From assembly GCA_904419835.1 (NCBI GenBank), contig CAJFTA010000065.1, forward strand, positions 1-12,505: a stretch of DNA of 12,505 nt, read 5' to 3'. Below are positions 6,626 to 12,505 of this stretch, in pieces. The first letter of the stretch is position 1. Each line of letters opens with the position of its first letter. The notes beneath the pieces are model-generated. The model saw only the letters and a list, made by a program, of their open reading frames with translations. It made no database searches and had not been told where the DNA came from. A program made the translations under genes and the position numbers. The DNA is from an uncultured Pseudoflavonifractor sp. Lineage in GTDB: Bacteria > Bacillota > Clostridia > Oscillospirales > Oscillospiraceae.

Positions 6626-7093
6626 ATGCCAAGCCCCTTGTTCTGCGTTGTGAAAATGACTGCCGGAGATTACGGGAGGACCCTGCCGCCGTACAGTACC
6701 ATAAGGCTACCACAGGGAGAGAGAAGATGCCATAGAGAAAAGCTTAAGATTGTCTTTAAAATAAGAAATGATGCGGAGCGCCGCATGGGCGCGCAGGCTT
6801 TCAAAAAAGTGGCTTCCGCCACTTTTTCGAAGGAGCTTCATGAAATCTTCACCTCAATTTCTGATGAAATTGTCGGCAAAAATTTCATGAGAAGTGTCAT
6901 TTTCGAGGCGCATGTCCCCGAAAATGACGGACTTTCATTTGATTCCGTCATCTGCGGATGACGGAACTCTGCGAGGCTTCCCATTCTGGGAGATTTTTGA
7001 AACGCTAAGTGCCGTACGGGCGCTTTTTGCCGCCCGCTTTCAGCAGACAATAAAAAATAGACGGCCCCGGCCGCAGCCGGGAACCGCCCGATT
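6626..7093. other. Gene-free gap containing a hairpin array
   Basis: Apart from the ribosome binding site of the VTT-domain gene, I support no gene here. The right half has further palindromes (CGGGCG 7017-7022 with CGCCCG 7031-7036). The array at 6799-6966 is listed separately. Open frames exist but cross several palindromes, lack ribosome binding sites and resemble no family. Confidence 0.5.
6799..6966. repeat. Run of consecutive hairpins
   Basis: Arms read directly are 6799-6813/6818-6832 (with internal AAAAAGTGGC, GCCACTTTTT), 6838-6846/6882-6890 (9 bp, TCATGAAAT and ATTTCATGA) enclosing 6855-6861/6866-6872 (7 bp), 6896-6905/6919-6928 (10 bp, GTCATTTTCG) and 6943-6952/6957-6966 (10 bp, TTCCGTCATC). 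It is the same style as 1-260 and 7540-7758 but different in sequence. The first hairpin has A and T runs that could terminate in either direction. Confidence 0.7.
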
Positions 7094-7124
7094 AAACAAA
7101 AAGCCACACCGCCGCCGGGTGTGG
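7094..7124 (-). terminator. Intrinsic terminator of the 27-codon peptide gene
   Basis: On the - strand, stem CCACACC/GGTGTGG (7118-7124/7104-7110) around a GC-rich 7-base loop is followed directly by CTTTTTGTTT (7103-7094). It lies 34 bases beyond the peptide stop codon. Confidence 0.8.
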
Positions 7125-7157
7125 AACTTCTGTGTCACACGGTATGTACTGTCGAGT

Positions 7158-7241
7158 TTATCGATCGCTGACGATGACCTGCTCATCGCCGCCAAAAATC
7201 AATTCGTCGACATCCGTGCTCTGGATGTCAGTCCACTTCAT
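7158..7241 (-). CDS. 27-residue acidic peptide, standalone small gene, unknown function
   Basis: The peptide begins MKWTDIQSTD and ends DEQVIVSDR. It has seven Asp/Glu (five Asp-type early and mid, plus Glu) against two or three Lys/Arg, no Cys, no signal peptide and no transmembrane stretch; the middle reads DELIFGGDEQ. I do not recognise the family. The case for a real gene is contextual. AAAGGAGG (7250-7257) lies 8 bases before the ATG (7239-7241), a promoter with consensus -10 lies at 7275-7303, and an intrinsic terminator starts 34 bases after the TAA. The transcript would be about 170 bases. Possible roles include a regulatory or signalling peptide, a small membrane-independent partner protein, or an unmodified precursor peptide; none is shown by the sequence. 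A structured small RNA with a fortuitous frame is the main alternative. Confidence 0.68.
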   Translation of the reverse strand: MKWTDIQSTDVDELIFGGDEQVIVSDR

Positions 7242-7274
7242 GGCCTCAGCCTCCTTTCTGAATTTTATAGGCTT

Positions 7275-7303
7275 ATTATAGAGCTGTTGCAGCCAAAAAA
7301 CAA
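7275..7303 (-). promoter_or_regulatory. Promoter of the 27-codon peptide gene
   Basis: On the - strand, TTGTTT (7298-7303), 17 bases, then perfect TATAAT (7275-7280). Initiation is expected near 7268, leaving a leader of about 27 bases that contains the AAAGGAGG site. The -35 is only 3/6, but spacing and -10 are ideal. Confidence 0.72.
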
Positions 7304-7373
7304 GGGACAATTGTACATAATATATAAAGAAAATGTAAACAAAGTGTGCAAATTTTGTGTCGGAAAAAATTCC

Positions 7374-7402
7374 TTGCTATTTTGCGGCAGGTATGCTATA
7401 CT
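7374..7402 (+). promoter_or_regulatory. Promoter of tRNA-Gly
   Basis: TTGCTA (7374-7379), 17 bases, TATACT (7397-7402) preceded by TG (extended -10, TGCTATACT). It ends 19 bases before the tRNA 5' end. Confidence 0.82.
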
Positions 7403-7421
7403 AGCGAAGTCGATTTCAGAT

Positions 7422-7495
7422 GCAGGTGTAGTTCAATGGCAGAACGTCAGCTTCCCAAGCTGAACACGAGGGTTCGATTCCCTTCACCTGCTCCA
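7422..7495 (+). tRNA. tRNA-Gly, anticodon CCC
   Basis: Complete cloverleaf. The acceptor stem GCAGGTG (7422-7428) pairs with CACCTGC (7485-7491), followed by discriminator T and an encoded CCA (7493-7495). The anticodon stem CAGC/GCTG (7448-7451/7459-7462) encloses TTCCCAA, so the anticodon is CCC (7454-7456), reading GGG glycine codons. The T-arm holds GGTTCGATTCC. It is a single gene with its own promoter and terminator, divergent from the 27-codon peptide gene. Confidence 0.96.
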
Positions 7496-7534
7496 AAAAG
7501 AAAGGGCTTCCGATAGGAAGTCCTTTCTTTTTGG
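7493..7534 (+). terminator. Terminator of tRNA-Gly, stem begins in the CCA end
   Basis: A 19-bp stem, arms 7493-7511 and 7516-7534, with one G-U pair and loop GATA. The left arm starts at the CC of the tRNA's own CCA, so precursor 3' processing must open or cut next to this stem. The U-run (CTTTTT) is in the right arm. Confidence 0.85.
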
Positions 7535-7860
7535 GTTCCAGCCGCCAAAGGCGGCTTCCACCCTTTGGTTTAAAATGCTCGGCGGAAATTAATTTCGTCT
7601 GCGCCGAGGTTTTGCCTGCGGCAAAACGCTCGAACACCGCAAAAGCGGCGCGGCCCAGAAGGGCCGTTGGGCAATAATCAAAATATCTGATTGAAAATTT
7701 GAAATATCCATATTATCGTGCTTTATCACGTCGGAGCAAAGTTCACTTTGTTCCGACGCCTTTTTGTACCAGGGGCAAAAAAGACGTCGTCAGCCCGCTC
7801 CCTTGCGCCTCCGCTCCAACCGCAGCCGCTTCCGCTGGGGTGCGGTTTCATCTTATCCTG
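7535..7860. repeat. Third hairpin cluster, no gene
   Basis: No credible gene between the tRNA terminator and the PF06541-type gene. Inverted repeats are 7540-7546/7550-7556 (7 bp), 7578-7584/7602-7608 (7 bp) enclosing the perfect 12-base palindrome 7585-7596 (GAAATTAATTTC), 7610-7616/7620-7626 (TTTTGCC), 7637-7640/7645-7648 and 7651-7656/7661-7666. Further right are 7729-7741/7746-7758 (13 bp, one G-U), followed by CCTTTTT and hence terminator-like on +, and 7818-7824/7841-7847. Function unknown. Confidence 0.65.
7729..7765 (+). terminator. Terminator-like hairpin with T-run
   Basis: Stem CGTCGGAGCAAAG/CTTTGTTCCGACG with loop TTCA, followed by CCTTTTT. No gene other than the tRNA lies upstream on this strand; it may be a second, insulating terminator before the next gene. 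Confidence 0.6.
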
Positions 7861-7889
7861 TTGCAATATGAAGGAAAGTATGGCAGAAT
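7861..7889 (+). promoter_or_regulatory. Possible promoter of the PF06541-type gene
   Basis: TTGCAA (7861-7866), 17 bases, CAGAAT (7884-7889) with a TG extended -10. Both hexamers are 4/6, so this is tentative; it leaves a leader of about 40 bases. Confidence 0.4.
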
Positions 7890-7937
7890 AGCCTCGTGAA
7901 GGTGCGAAAAGGCCGTGTTCCCGGAAGGAGAGACGTT

Positions 7938-9260
7938 ATGTACTATACCCTCTATCAGCTGGCCTGTTTTTTTCTGATCTACTCTCTGGCCGGATGGTGC
8001 GTCGGCGTCGCAGCCGCGGCGGTGCGGCGGCACGCCTTTGTCAACAGCGGCTTCCTCAATCTGCCTCTTAACCCGTCCTATGGCGTGGGCGCGGTGCTGT
8101 TTGCCGTGTTCCTGCCCGAACTGTCGGAGCGCCCCTTTTTCCTGGTGCTGGGCGGCGCGGTCATTGCCGCGGCGGTCACCTTCCTCACCGGCTTCCTGCT
8201 GGAGCGCATTTTCCGCCGCCGCTGGTGGGACTATACCCAACACCGCTTCCAGTTTGAGGGCTATATTTCGTTCCCGCTGCTGCTGGTCTGGGGCCTGCTG
8301 GCGCTGGTGTCCATCCTGGTTCTGGACCCTCTGCTGGCCGGGCTGATCGACCGGATTCCCAGGCCTGTGGGGCTCATCATTCTGCTGGTCTGCCTGGGAC
8401 TGATAGCGGCCGACTTTGTGATCTCGCTGGTGTCCGTGCTTCAGCTCCGGTTCCGCCTGAAGCGGCTGTCCCGTCTGTCGGAGGACTTTCGCGACCTGTC
8501 CGCCGTGTTCGGCAACGCAATCACCCGCCGGGTGCAGCGCCGTGTTCTCAGAGCCCACAACCTGGAGGCGGAAAAACTGCTGGAGGCCCAGGCGGAGGCG
8601 CCGGAGAAGAGCGGCGTCTTTGCAGAAGGCTGCTGCTTTCACAAGCTGGTGTGGATCTTTGTCATCGCCGCGTTTCTGGGGGACATCATTGAGACGCTGT
8701 TCTGCCGGGTGACGGCGGGGGTGTGGATGAGCCGGAGCAGCCTGATCTACGGCGCGTTCAGCGTAGTGTGGGGCCTGGGTGCGGTGATGTTTACCGCCGT
8801 GCTCTACAAGTATAAGGACCGCAGCGACCGGTATGTATTTCTGGCGGGCACCATTCTGGGCGGCGCCTATGAGTACGTGTGCAGCGTGTTTACGGAGCTG
8901 GCGTTCGGCACGGTGTTCTGGGATTACAGCCATATCCCATTCAATCTGGGAGGGCGCATTAACCTGCTCTACTGCTTTTTCTGGGGTATTGCGGCGGTGG
9001 TGTGGATCAAGGGCATTTACCCCAGGCTTTCGGGCCTGATTGAGCGGATTCCGCCTAAAATCGGGCGCGTCGGCACATGGGTGCTGGTGGTCTTCATGGT
9101 GTGCAACATGGCGCTCTCGGCGCTGGCACTGGCCCGGTACACACAGCGGCAGACGGTACCCGACGCGCCTGCAACCCCGCTCTCCGATTTCCTGGATCGC
9201 CATTACCCGGACGAGCGGATTGAGCGGGTCTACCCCAACGCCATTCTGGTGGAGGAGTAG
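7938..9260 (+). CDS. Internally duplicated CmpB-like 'putative ABC transporter permease' (PF06541 type)
   Basis: A 440-residue polytopic membrane protein, with about eight to ten hydrophobic segments (4-27, 47-60, 66-88, 110-130, 143-168, 237-252, 270-290, 299-322, 341-360, 380-400). It contains two copies of one module. In copy 1, WWDYTQHRFQFEGYISFPLL...LIDRIP spans 96-141. In copy 2, FWDYSHIPFNLGGRINLLYC...LIERIP spans 328-372. Each copy also has a GVGAVLFAV / GLGAVMFTA helix (50-58, 279-287). The name 'ABC permease' is an old family label; no ATPase partner lies nearby and transport is not shown. A cytosolic stretch (170-236) links the halves. The start is ATG 7938 because AAGGAG (7925-7930) is 7 bases upstream; an in-frame start at 7896 has no such site. 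A strong hairpin follows. Confidence 0.85.
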   Translation: MYYTLYQLACFFLIYSLAGWCVGVAAAAVRRHAFVNSGFLNLPLNPSYGVGAVLFAVFLPELSERPFFLVLGGAVIAAAVTFLTGFLLERIFRRRWWDYTQHRFQFEGYISFPLLLVWGLLALVSILVLDPLLAGLIDRIPRPVGLIILLVCLGLIAADFVISLVSVLQLRFRLKRLSRLSEDFRDLSAVFGNAITRRVQRRVLRAHNLEAEKLLEAQAEAPEKSGVFAEGCCFHKLVWIFVIAAFLGDIIETLFCRVTAGVWMSRSSLIYGAFSVVWGLGAVMFTAVLYKYKDRSDRYVFLAGTILGGAYEYVCSVFTELAFGTVFWDYSHIPFNLGGRINLLYCFFWGIAAVVWIKGIYPRLSGLIERIPPKIGRVGTWVLVVFMVCNMALSALALARYTQRQTVPDAPATPLSDFLDRHYPDERIERVYPNAILVEE

Positions 9261-9274
9261 AGGGGAGGATACAA

Positions 9275-9319
9275 AAACGGCCTCTGGCGGCCCGGTTTCC
9301 GGGCTGCCAGAGGCCGTTT
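9275..9319 (+). terminator. Terminator of the PF06541-type gene
   Basis: A 21-bp stem (9275-9295/9299-9319) with one G-U pair and loop TTT, beginning 14 bases after the stop codon. The T-run is short (GTTTCC), so termination may depend on stem strength. Confidence 0.78.
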
Positions 9320-9353
9320 CCTGTGGACTGAGCAGGTTTTTCTGCCCCCGCCC

Positions 9354-9382
9354 TTAACATCCGGCGGAAGATTTGGTATAAT
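9354..9382 (+). promoter_or_regulatory. Promoter of the hybrid histidine kinase gene
   Basis: TTAACA (9354-9359), 17 bases, perfect TATAAT (9377-9382) preceded by TGG (extended -10). Initiation is expected near 9389, giving a 130-base leader. TTGACA at about 9436 has no matching -10 and is not counted. Confidence 0.8.
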
Positions 9383-9417
9383 CATGCCGGAATGTCCGCC
9401 GGAACAGAGGTCCGGCG
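9360..9417. promoter_or_regulatory. Three related GC half-sites around the kinase promoter
   Basis: TCCGGCGGA (9360-9368) and TCCGCCGGA (9395-9403) are a 9-bp inverted pair flanking the -10 box. The second also pairs with TCCGGCG (9411-9417) across a 7-base loop to make a leader hairpin. This suits an operator for an unknown regulator, or a leader stem; no regulator gene is adjacent. Confidence 0.5.
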
Positions 9418-9518
9418 TTTGTAGTCCTATACATTTTGACAGAGGTACTGTGGACAGTTCCGCCCTGCATCACCCTATCCTGCGGGAGCCTCTGTGGGGC
9501 AGGTAAGGAGGACTTACA

Positions 9519-12038
9519 TTGAAAGACAGAAAAATTTCCATCTCATCCAATACGGCCCTGAGCCTTCTGATGCTGGTCCTAGTGGCCGTGCTGCTGCTGT
9601 TCAGCATCTCTCTTGTGCGGATAAAGCTGTTGGAAAACACCCAGAATCTGGGTATGGCTCTGGCGAAGAGCTATGCGGTAGAGGAGGAGATGCATCTGGA
9701 CAGCTTCCGGCAGATCATGAATCTGGCCGCCCAGTACGTGGATGAGATTGACGGCGAGAGCGGGAACACAGACCAGGTTCAGGACTGGCTCAGCGGCTAT
9801 TTTTCCAAGCTGACCGCCATGCTGGGCGAGAGCACGGTGGACCCGTATGCGGTGATTGACGGCAAAATTGTGGCGGCCAACCCGTGGGAGGGGGACGCGG
9901 GCTACCAGTATCAGACCACGGACTGGTACCGCGGTGCGGTGGAGGCCGGCGGCGAGGTAGTGTTCAGCGGCGTGTATACCGACGCCATTACGGGCGAACC
10001 GGTTTTTACCATCTCCAAGGCGCTGGCCCGCAGCGGGGATGTGCTGGCCATGGACGTCTATATCCGCAACCAGGGGCTCCACAATACGGCCCAGGCCCTG
10101 CCGGAAGACAGCTCCTACTACCTGTGCGACGCCGCCGGCACCATGCTCTACTCCGTGACTCAGTGGGATGCGGACGAGGAGACCCTTCAGACCTACCTGG
10201 ACTTCCTGATGGCAGGGATTCAGGACGGATCCCTGTCCGCTTACGACGCCTCCTTTGAAGACATGGAGGGGGTGGAGCGTGGAGCCTACTACTCGGTCAT
10301 GAGCAACGGCTGGACTGTGATTATGACCATTCCCATCCGGGATATCCTCTTGGGCGACCGCAACGCGGCGGCGAATGTGCTGGCCGGCGTGGGCCTGCTG
10401 CTCTTCGGCGTGCTGACCGCCATGGTAATCCGGGATTTGCAGCAGAACAAGCGGATTAAAAAGGCGGGCAATACCATCCGGATTCTCAGCGACTCCTTTT
10501 ACGCCGTCTACCGGGTGAACTTCCGCGAAGGGACCTATGAGGCCATCAAGATGTCCAGGGATCTGGAGTCCCAGATGCCCCGGACGGGAGGATACGACTT
10601 CCTGCTGGCCACGGTAAAGCAGGTGGTGGAGTCGGGGACCTACCAGGAATTTGAGCTGAGCTTTTCGCTGGAAAGCATCCGCCAGCGGGTGAGCGAGCAC
10701 ATCGCCGACTACGGCGGCGACTACCGGCGCCGCTTCGGCGAGATCTATAAATGGGTGAACATCCGCACCCTCTATGATGAGAAGCTGGCCCCCGACGAGG
10801 TGATCCTCTGCTTCCGGGACGTGGACATTGAGAAACGGCAGCAGCTCCAGCATACCATTATCCTCCAGGAGGCGCTGGAGGCGGCCAAGAAGAGCACAAA
10901 GGCCAAGTCGGATTTCTTCAGCAGCATGTCCCACGACATGCGCACCCCGCTCAACGCCATCATCGGCTTCTCCCAGCTGGCCCAGAACAGCCAGGACGAC
11001 TGCCAGAAAATGCGGGACTACATGCAGAAGATTGAGTTTTCCGGCAGGCAGCTGCTGGCGCTGATCAACGACATTCTGGAGCTGTCCAAAATGGAGGCGG
11101 GGAAGAACGCCCTCAACAACAAGCGCTTCAACCTGAAGCAGTACGTGGAGGAGGCGGCGGGAATTTTCCATGACCAGGCGGAGCGGCAGGGCAAGGCGTT
11201 CACAGTTGACCTGGATATGCACAACGAGGTTGTGGTGGGGGACGAGTTCAAAATCGGACAGATCCTCAACAACCTCCTCTCCAACTCCCTGAAGTACAGC
11301 AACCCGGGCGCGGAAATCCGGCTGGAGATCCGGCAGTTTGACTTCCAGCGGCACAGCAAGTATCAGATTGTGGTGGAGGACACCGGCATCGGCATGTCGG
11401 AGCACTTCCTGGAGCATCTCTTTGACCCCTACGCCCGGGAGACCAGCTTCACCAGCGCGTCCACCGTGGGAACCGGGCTGGGCATGCCCATTGTCAAGAG
11501 CCTTGTGCAGCAGATGAGCGGCGAAATCTCCGTGGAGAGCACGCTGGGGAAGGGGAGCAAATTCACCGTCACCCTCCCGCTGGAGGCGGTCTCCGGCGAG
11601 GAGAGCACCGAGGAACGGCGGGAGCCGAAAAAGAGCGCCGCCTTCCAGCTGGCCGGGCGGAAGATCCTTCTGGCGGAGGACAACGAGCTGAACATGGAGA
11701 TCGCCACCGAGATCCTCTCCATGAACGGCATGGAGGTGATCCAGGCGATCAACGGCGCGGAGGCGGTGCGCATCTTCCAGGCCGCGGCGCCCTACTCCAT
11801 CGACGCCATTCTCATGGACATGCAGATGCCGGAGATGGACGGCTGCGAGGCGGCCAGGGCCATCCGGGCGCTGGACAAGCCCGACGCAGCCGCGGTACCC
11901 ATCATCGCGGTCACCGCCAATGCCTTTGCCGAGGACATCGACAAGACCACCAAGGCGGGCATGAACGGGCATATTTCCAAGCCAATCGACGTGGCGCTGC
12001 TCTACGAGGCGCTGGAGAAGTGCATCAATCGCGAATAA
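9519..12038 (+). CDS. Membrane hybrid sensor histidine kinase / response regulator
   Basis: An 839-residue phosphorelay sensor. Domains in order are TM1 (14-34), an extracytoplasmic Cache-like sensor (about 36-275; PYAVIDGKIVAA and TDWYRGA are typical), TM2 (285-305), a PAS-like linker (about 320-440), and HisKA with phospho-acceptor H472 in SHDMRTPLNAIIGFS. HATPase follows, with N-box NNLLSN (584-589), G1 DTGIGM (621-626) and G2 GTGLGM (651-656). A C-terminal receiver has acidic E720/D721, phospho-acceptor D767, T799 and K821. No HPt domain and no output regulator are in the window, so the phosphate must go to an HPt or regulator elsewhere. Start is TTG at 9519-9521, 7 bases after AAGGAGG (9505-9511). 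Its own promoter and terminator make it an orphan unit. The ligand of the sensor domain is not deducible. Confidence 0.95.
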   Translation: MKDRKISISSNTALSLLMLVLVAVLLLFSISLVRIKLLENTQNLGMALAKSYAVEEEMHLDSFRQIMNLAAQYVDEIDGESGNTDQVQDWLSGYFSKLTAMLGESTVDPYAVIDGKIVAANPWEGDAGYQYQTTDWYRGAVEAGGEVVFSGVYTDAITGEPVFTISKALARSGDVLAMDVYIRNQGLHNTAQALPEDSSYYLCDAAGTMLYSVTQWDADEETLQTYLDFLMAGIQDGSLSAYDASFEDMEGVERGAYYSVMSNGWTVIMTIPIRDILLGDRNAAANVLAGVGLLLFGVLTAMVIRDLQQNKRIKKAGNTIRILSDSFYAVYRVNFREGTYEAIKMSRDLESQMPRTGGYDFLLATVKQVVESGTYQEFELSFSLESIRQRVSEHIADYGGDYRRRFGEIYKWVNIRTLYDEKLAPDEVILCFRDVDIEKRQQLQHTIILQEALEAAKKSTKAKSDFFSSMSHDMRTPLNAIIGFSQLAQNSQDDCQKMRDYMQKIEFSGRQLLALINDILELSKMEAGKNALNNKRFNLKQYVEEAAGIFHDQAERQGKAFTVDLDMHNEVVVGDEFKIGQILNNLLSNSLKYSNPGAEIRLEIRQFDFQRHSKYQIVVEDTGIGMSEHFLEHLFDPYARETSFTSASTVGTGLGMPIVKSLVQQMSGEISVESTLGKGSKFTVTLPLEAVSGEESTEERREPKKSAAFQLAGRKILLAEDNELNMEIATEILSMNGMEVIQAINGAEAVRIFQAAAPYSIDAILMDMQMPEMDGCEAARAIRALDKPDAAAVPIIAVTANAFAEDIDKTTKAGMNGHISKPIDVALLYEALEKCINRE

Positions 12039-12042
12039 AAAG

Positions 12043-12095
12043 AGCCGGCCCGTCCCTTTCGGGACGGGCCGGCTGAGCGTTTGCTCCGTTTTTTT
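12043..12095 (+). terminator. Double-hairpin terminator of the kinase gene
   Basis: A perfect 14-bp GC stem (12043-12056/12061-12074, loop TTTC) abuts a short stem GAGC/GCTC (12075-12078/12083-12086), then CG and seven T's (12089-12095). Confidence 0.88.
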
Positions 12096-12107
12096 GACAA
12101 ACTGAAA

Positions 12108-12133
12108 CGGGGCATGGCGTGTGCCATGCCCCG
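12108..12133 (-). terminator. Terminator of rplT
   Basis: A perfect 11-bp stem CGGGGCATGGC/GCCATGCCCCG with a 4-base loop, 23 bases beyond the rplT stop, followed on the - strand by TTTCAGTTTGTC. It is convergent with the kinase terminator. Confidence 0.8.
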
Positions 12134-12156
12134 CTTTAAGTGGGATAAAATCCGGA

Positions 12157-12505
12157 TTAGCCCAGCTGAGCCTTCGCCATCTCGGTGAGGGCGGTGAAGG
12201 CGGCCTTGTCGTTGACAGCCAGCTCGGCCAGCATCTTGCGGTTGATCTCCACGCCGGCCTTCTTCAGGCCGTTCATGAAGGTGGAGTAGTTCATGCCGTT
12301 CATCTTGCAGGCGGCGCTGATGCGGGTGATCCAGAGCTGACGGAAGTCGCGCTTCTTCAGCCGGCGGCCGGTGTAGGCGTACTTCAGGGACTTCATGACC
12401 TGCTCTTTGGCCATCTTGAAGTGCTTGCTCTTGGCGCCCCAGTAGCCCTTGGCCAGCTTGAGGACCTTATTTCTTCTCTTGCGCGTCATCATCGCGCCTT
12501 TAACT
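12157..12505 (-). CDS. rplT: 50S ribosomal protein L20, 5' end cut by the window edge
   Basis: L20 binds 23S rRNA early in assembly of the large ribosomal subunit, and in many bacteria represses the infC-rpmI-rplT operon. The frame stays open to the right edge, and 115 residues are visible, starting VKGAMMTRKRRNKVLKLAKG. Family members begin MARVKGAMMTRKRR or similar, so about three residues are missing; the ATG at 12490-12492 is internal, not the start. Family signatures are seen: KGYWGAKSKHFKMAKEQV, KRDFRQLWITRISAACKMNG, YSTFMNGLKKAGVEINRK, and a conserved C-terminal LAVNDKAAF. A terminator follows. infC and rpmI would be expected upstream, beyond the window. Confidence 0.97.
   Translation of the reverse strand, partial: VKGAMMTRKRRNKVLKLAKGYWGAKSKHFKMAKEQVMKSLKYAYTGRRLKKRDFRQLWITRISAACKMNGMNYSTFMNGLKKAGVEINRKMLAELAVNDKAAFTALTEMAKAQLG

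Noticed and set aside
5774..6961. Long open frame on + covering the hairpin gap and the VTT-domain gene in reverse
   Set aside because: It is mostly the antisense of a clear membrane protein gene, has Gln/Gly/His-rich shadow composition and no ribosome binding site.
6838..7107. Open frame of about 89 codons on - in the hairpin gap
   Set aside because: It starts inside the terminator of the 27-codon peptide gene, crosses the hairpin array, lacks a ribosome binding site and shows no recognisable motif.
9436..9470. TTGACA as a second kinase promoter
   Set aside because: No -10-like hexamer 16-18 bases downstream.
9428..9507. Possible leader peptide of 18 codons (GTG at about 9449) ending in the TAA that overlaps the kinase ribosome binding site
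   Set aside because: The only upstream purine run (GAGGT) is 3 bases from the GTG, too close for normal initiation, and the peptide has no runs of one amino acid as in attenuators.
9579..11972. Very long open frame on - opposite the histidine kinase
   Set aside because: Shadow of a GC-rich coding region; Val/Leu/His/Gly-rich translation without domains, while the + strand frame has full kinase motifs.

Overview
The window looks like chromosome from a moderately GC-rich anaerobic gut Clostridium relative, most likely Oscillospirales of the Flavonifractor / Pseudoflavonifractor / Lawsonibacter type. This is inferred from AGGAGG-type ribosome binding sites, consensus sigma-A promoters, a Firmicute-style L20 protein, and gene families common in that group. 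No phylogenetic marker was searched.

Layout, left to right. Positions 1-260 carry no gene but hold a dense array of perfect inverted repeats, some nested. A leftward operon (4498 to 261) follows: a MarR-family repressor, then two half-transporter ABC exporters that form an asymmetric heterodimer. It has a consensus promoter with a palindromic operator at the start of transcription and ends in a strong terminator. Divergent from it, on +, is a tocopherol cyclase-like (PF14249-type) protein. Next come a 350-base hairpin-rich gap with two identical 37-base hairpin copies, a leftward VTT-domain (TVP38/TMEM64, DedA-like) membrane protein, and another hairpin-rich gap.

The most interesting item lies at 7094-7303 on the - strand. 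It is a self-contained mini-gene with promoter, AAAGGAGG ribosome binding site, 27-codon acidic peptide ORF and intrinsic terminator. It is divergent from a tRNA-Gly(CCC) gene that has its own promoter and terminator. A third hairpin cluster (7540-7765) separates the tRNA from a + strand integral membrane protein of the CmpB-like 'putative ABC transporter permease' family (PF06541), which is internally duplicated. An orphan hybrid sensor histidine kinase with its own extended -10 promoter follows. The right edge is the 3' part of rplT on the - strand (its usual partners infC and rpmI would lie outside the window), with convergent terminators between it and the kinase.

How the genes work together: only the marR-ABC-ABC operon is a clear functional unit, a repressor controlling a heterodimeric drug or lipid exporter. 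The other genes appear to be separate transcription units divided by hairpins. The marR reading frame has no ATG where its ribosome binding site and family N-terminus predict one; an ATA codon stands there.
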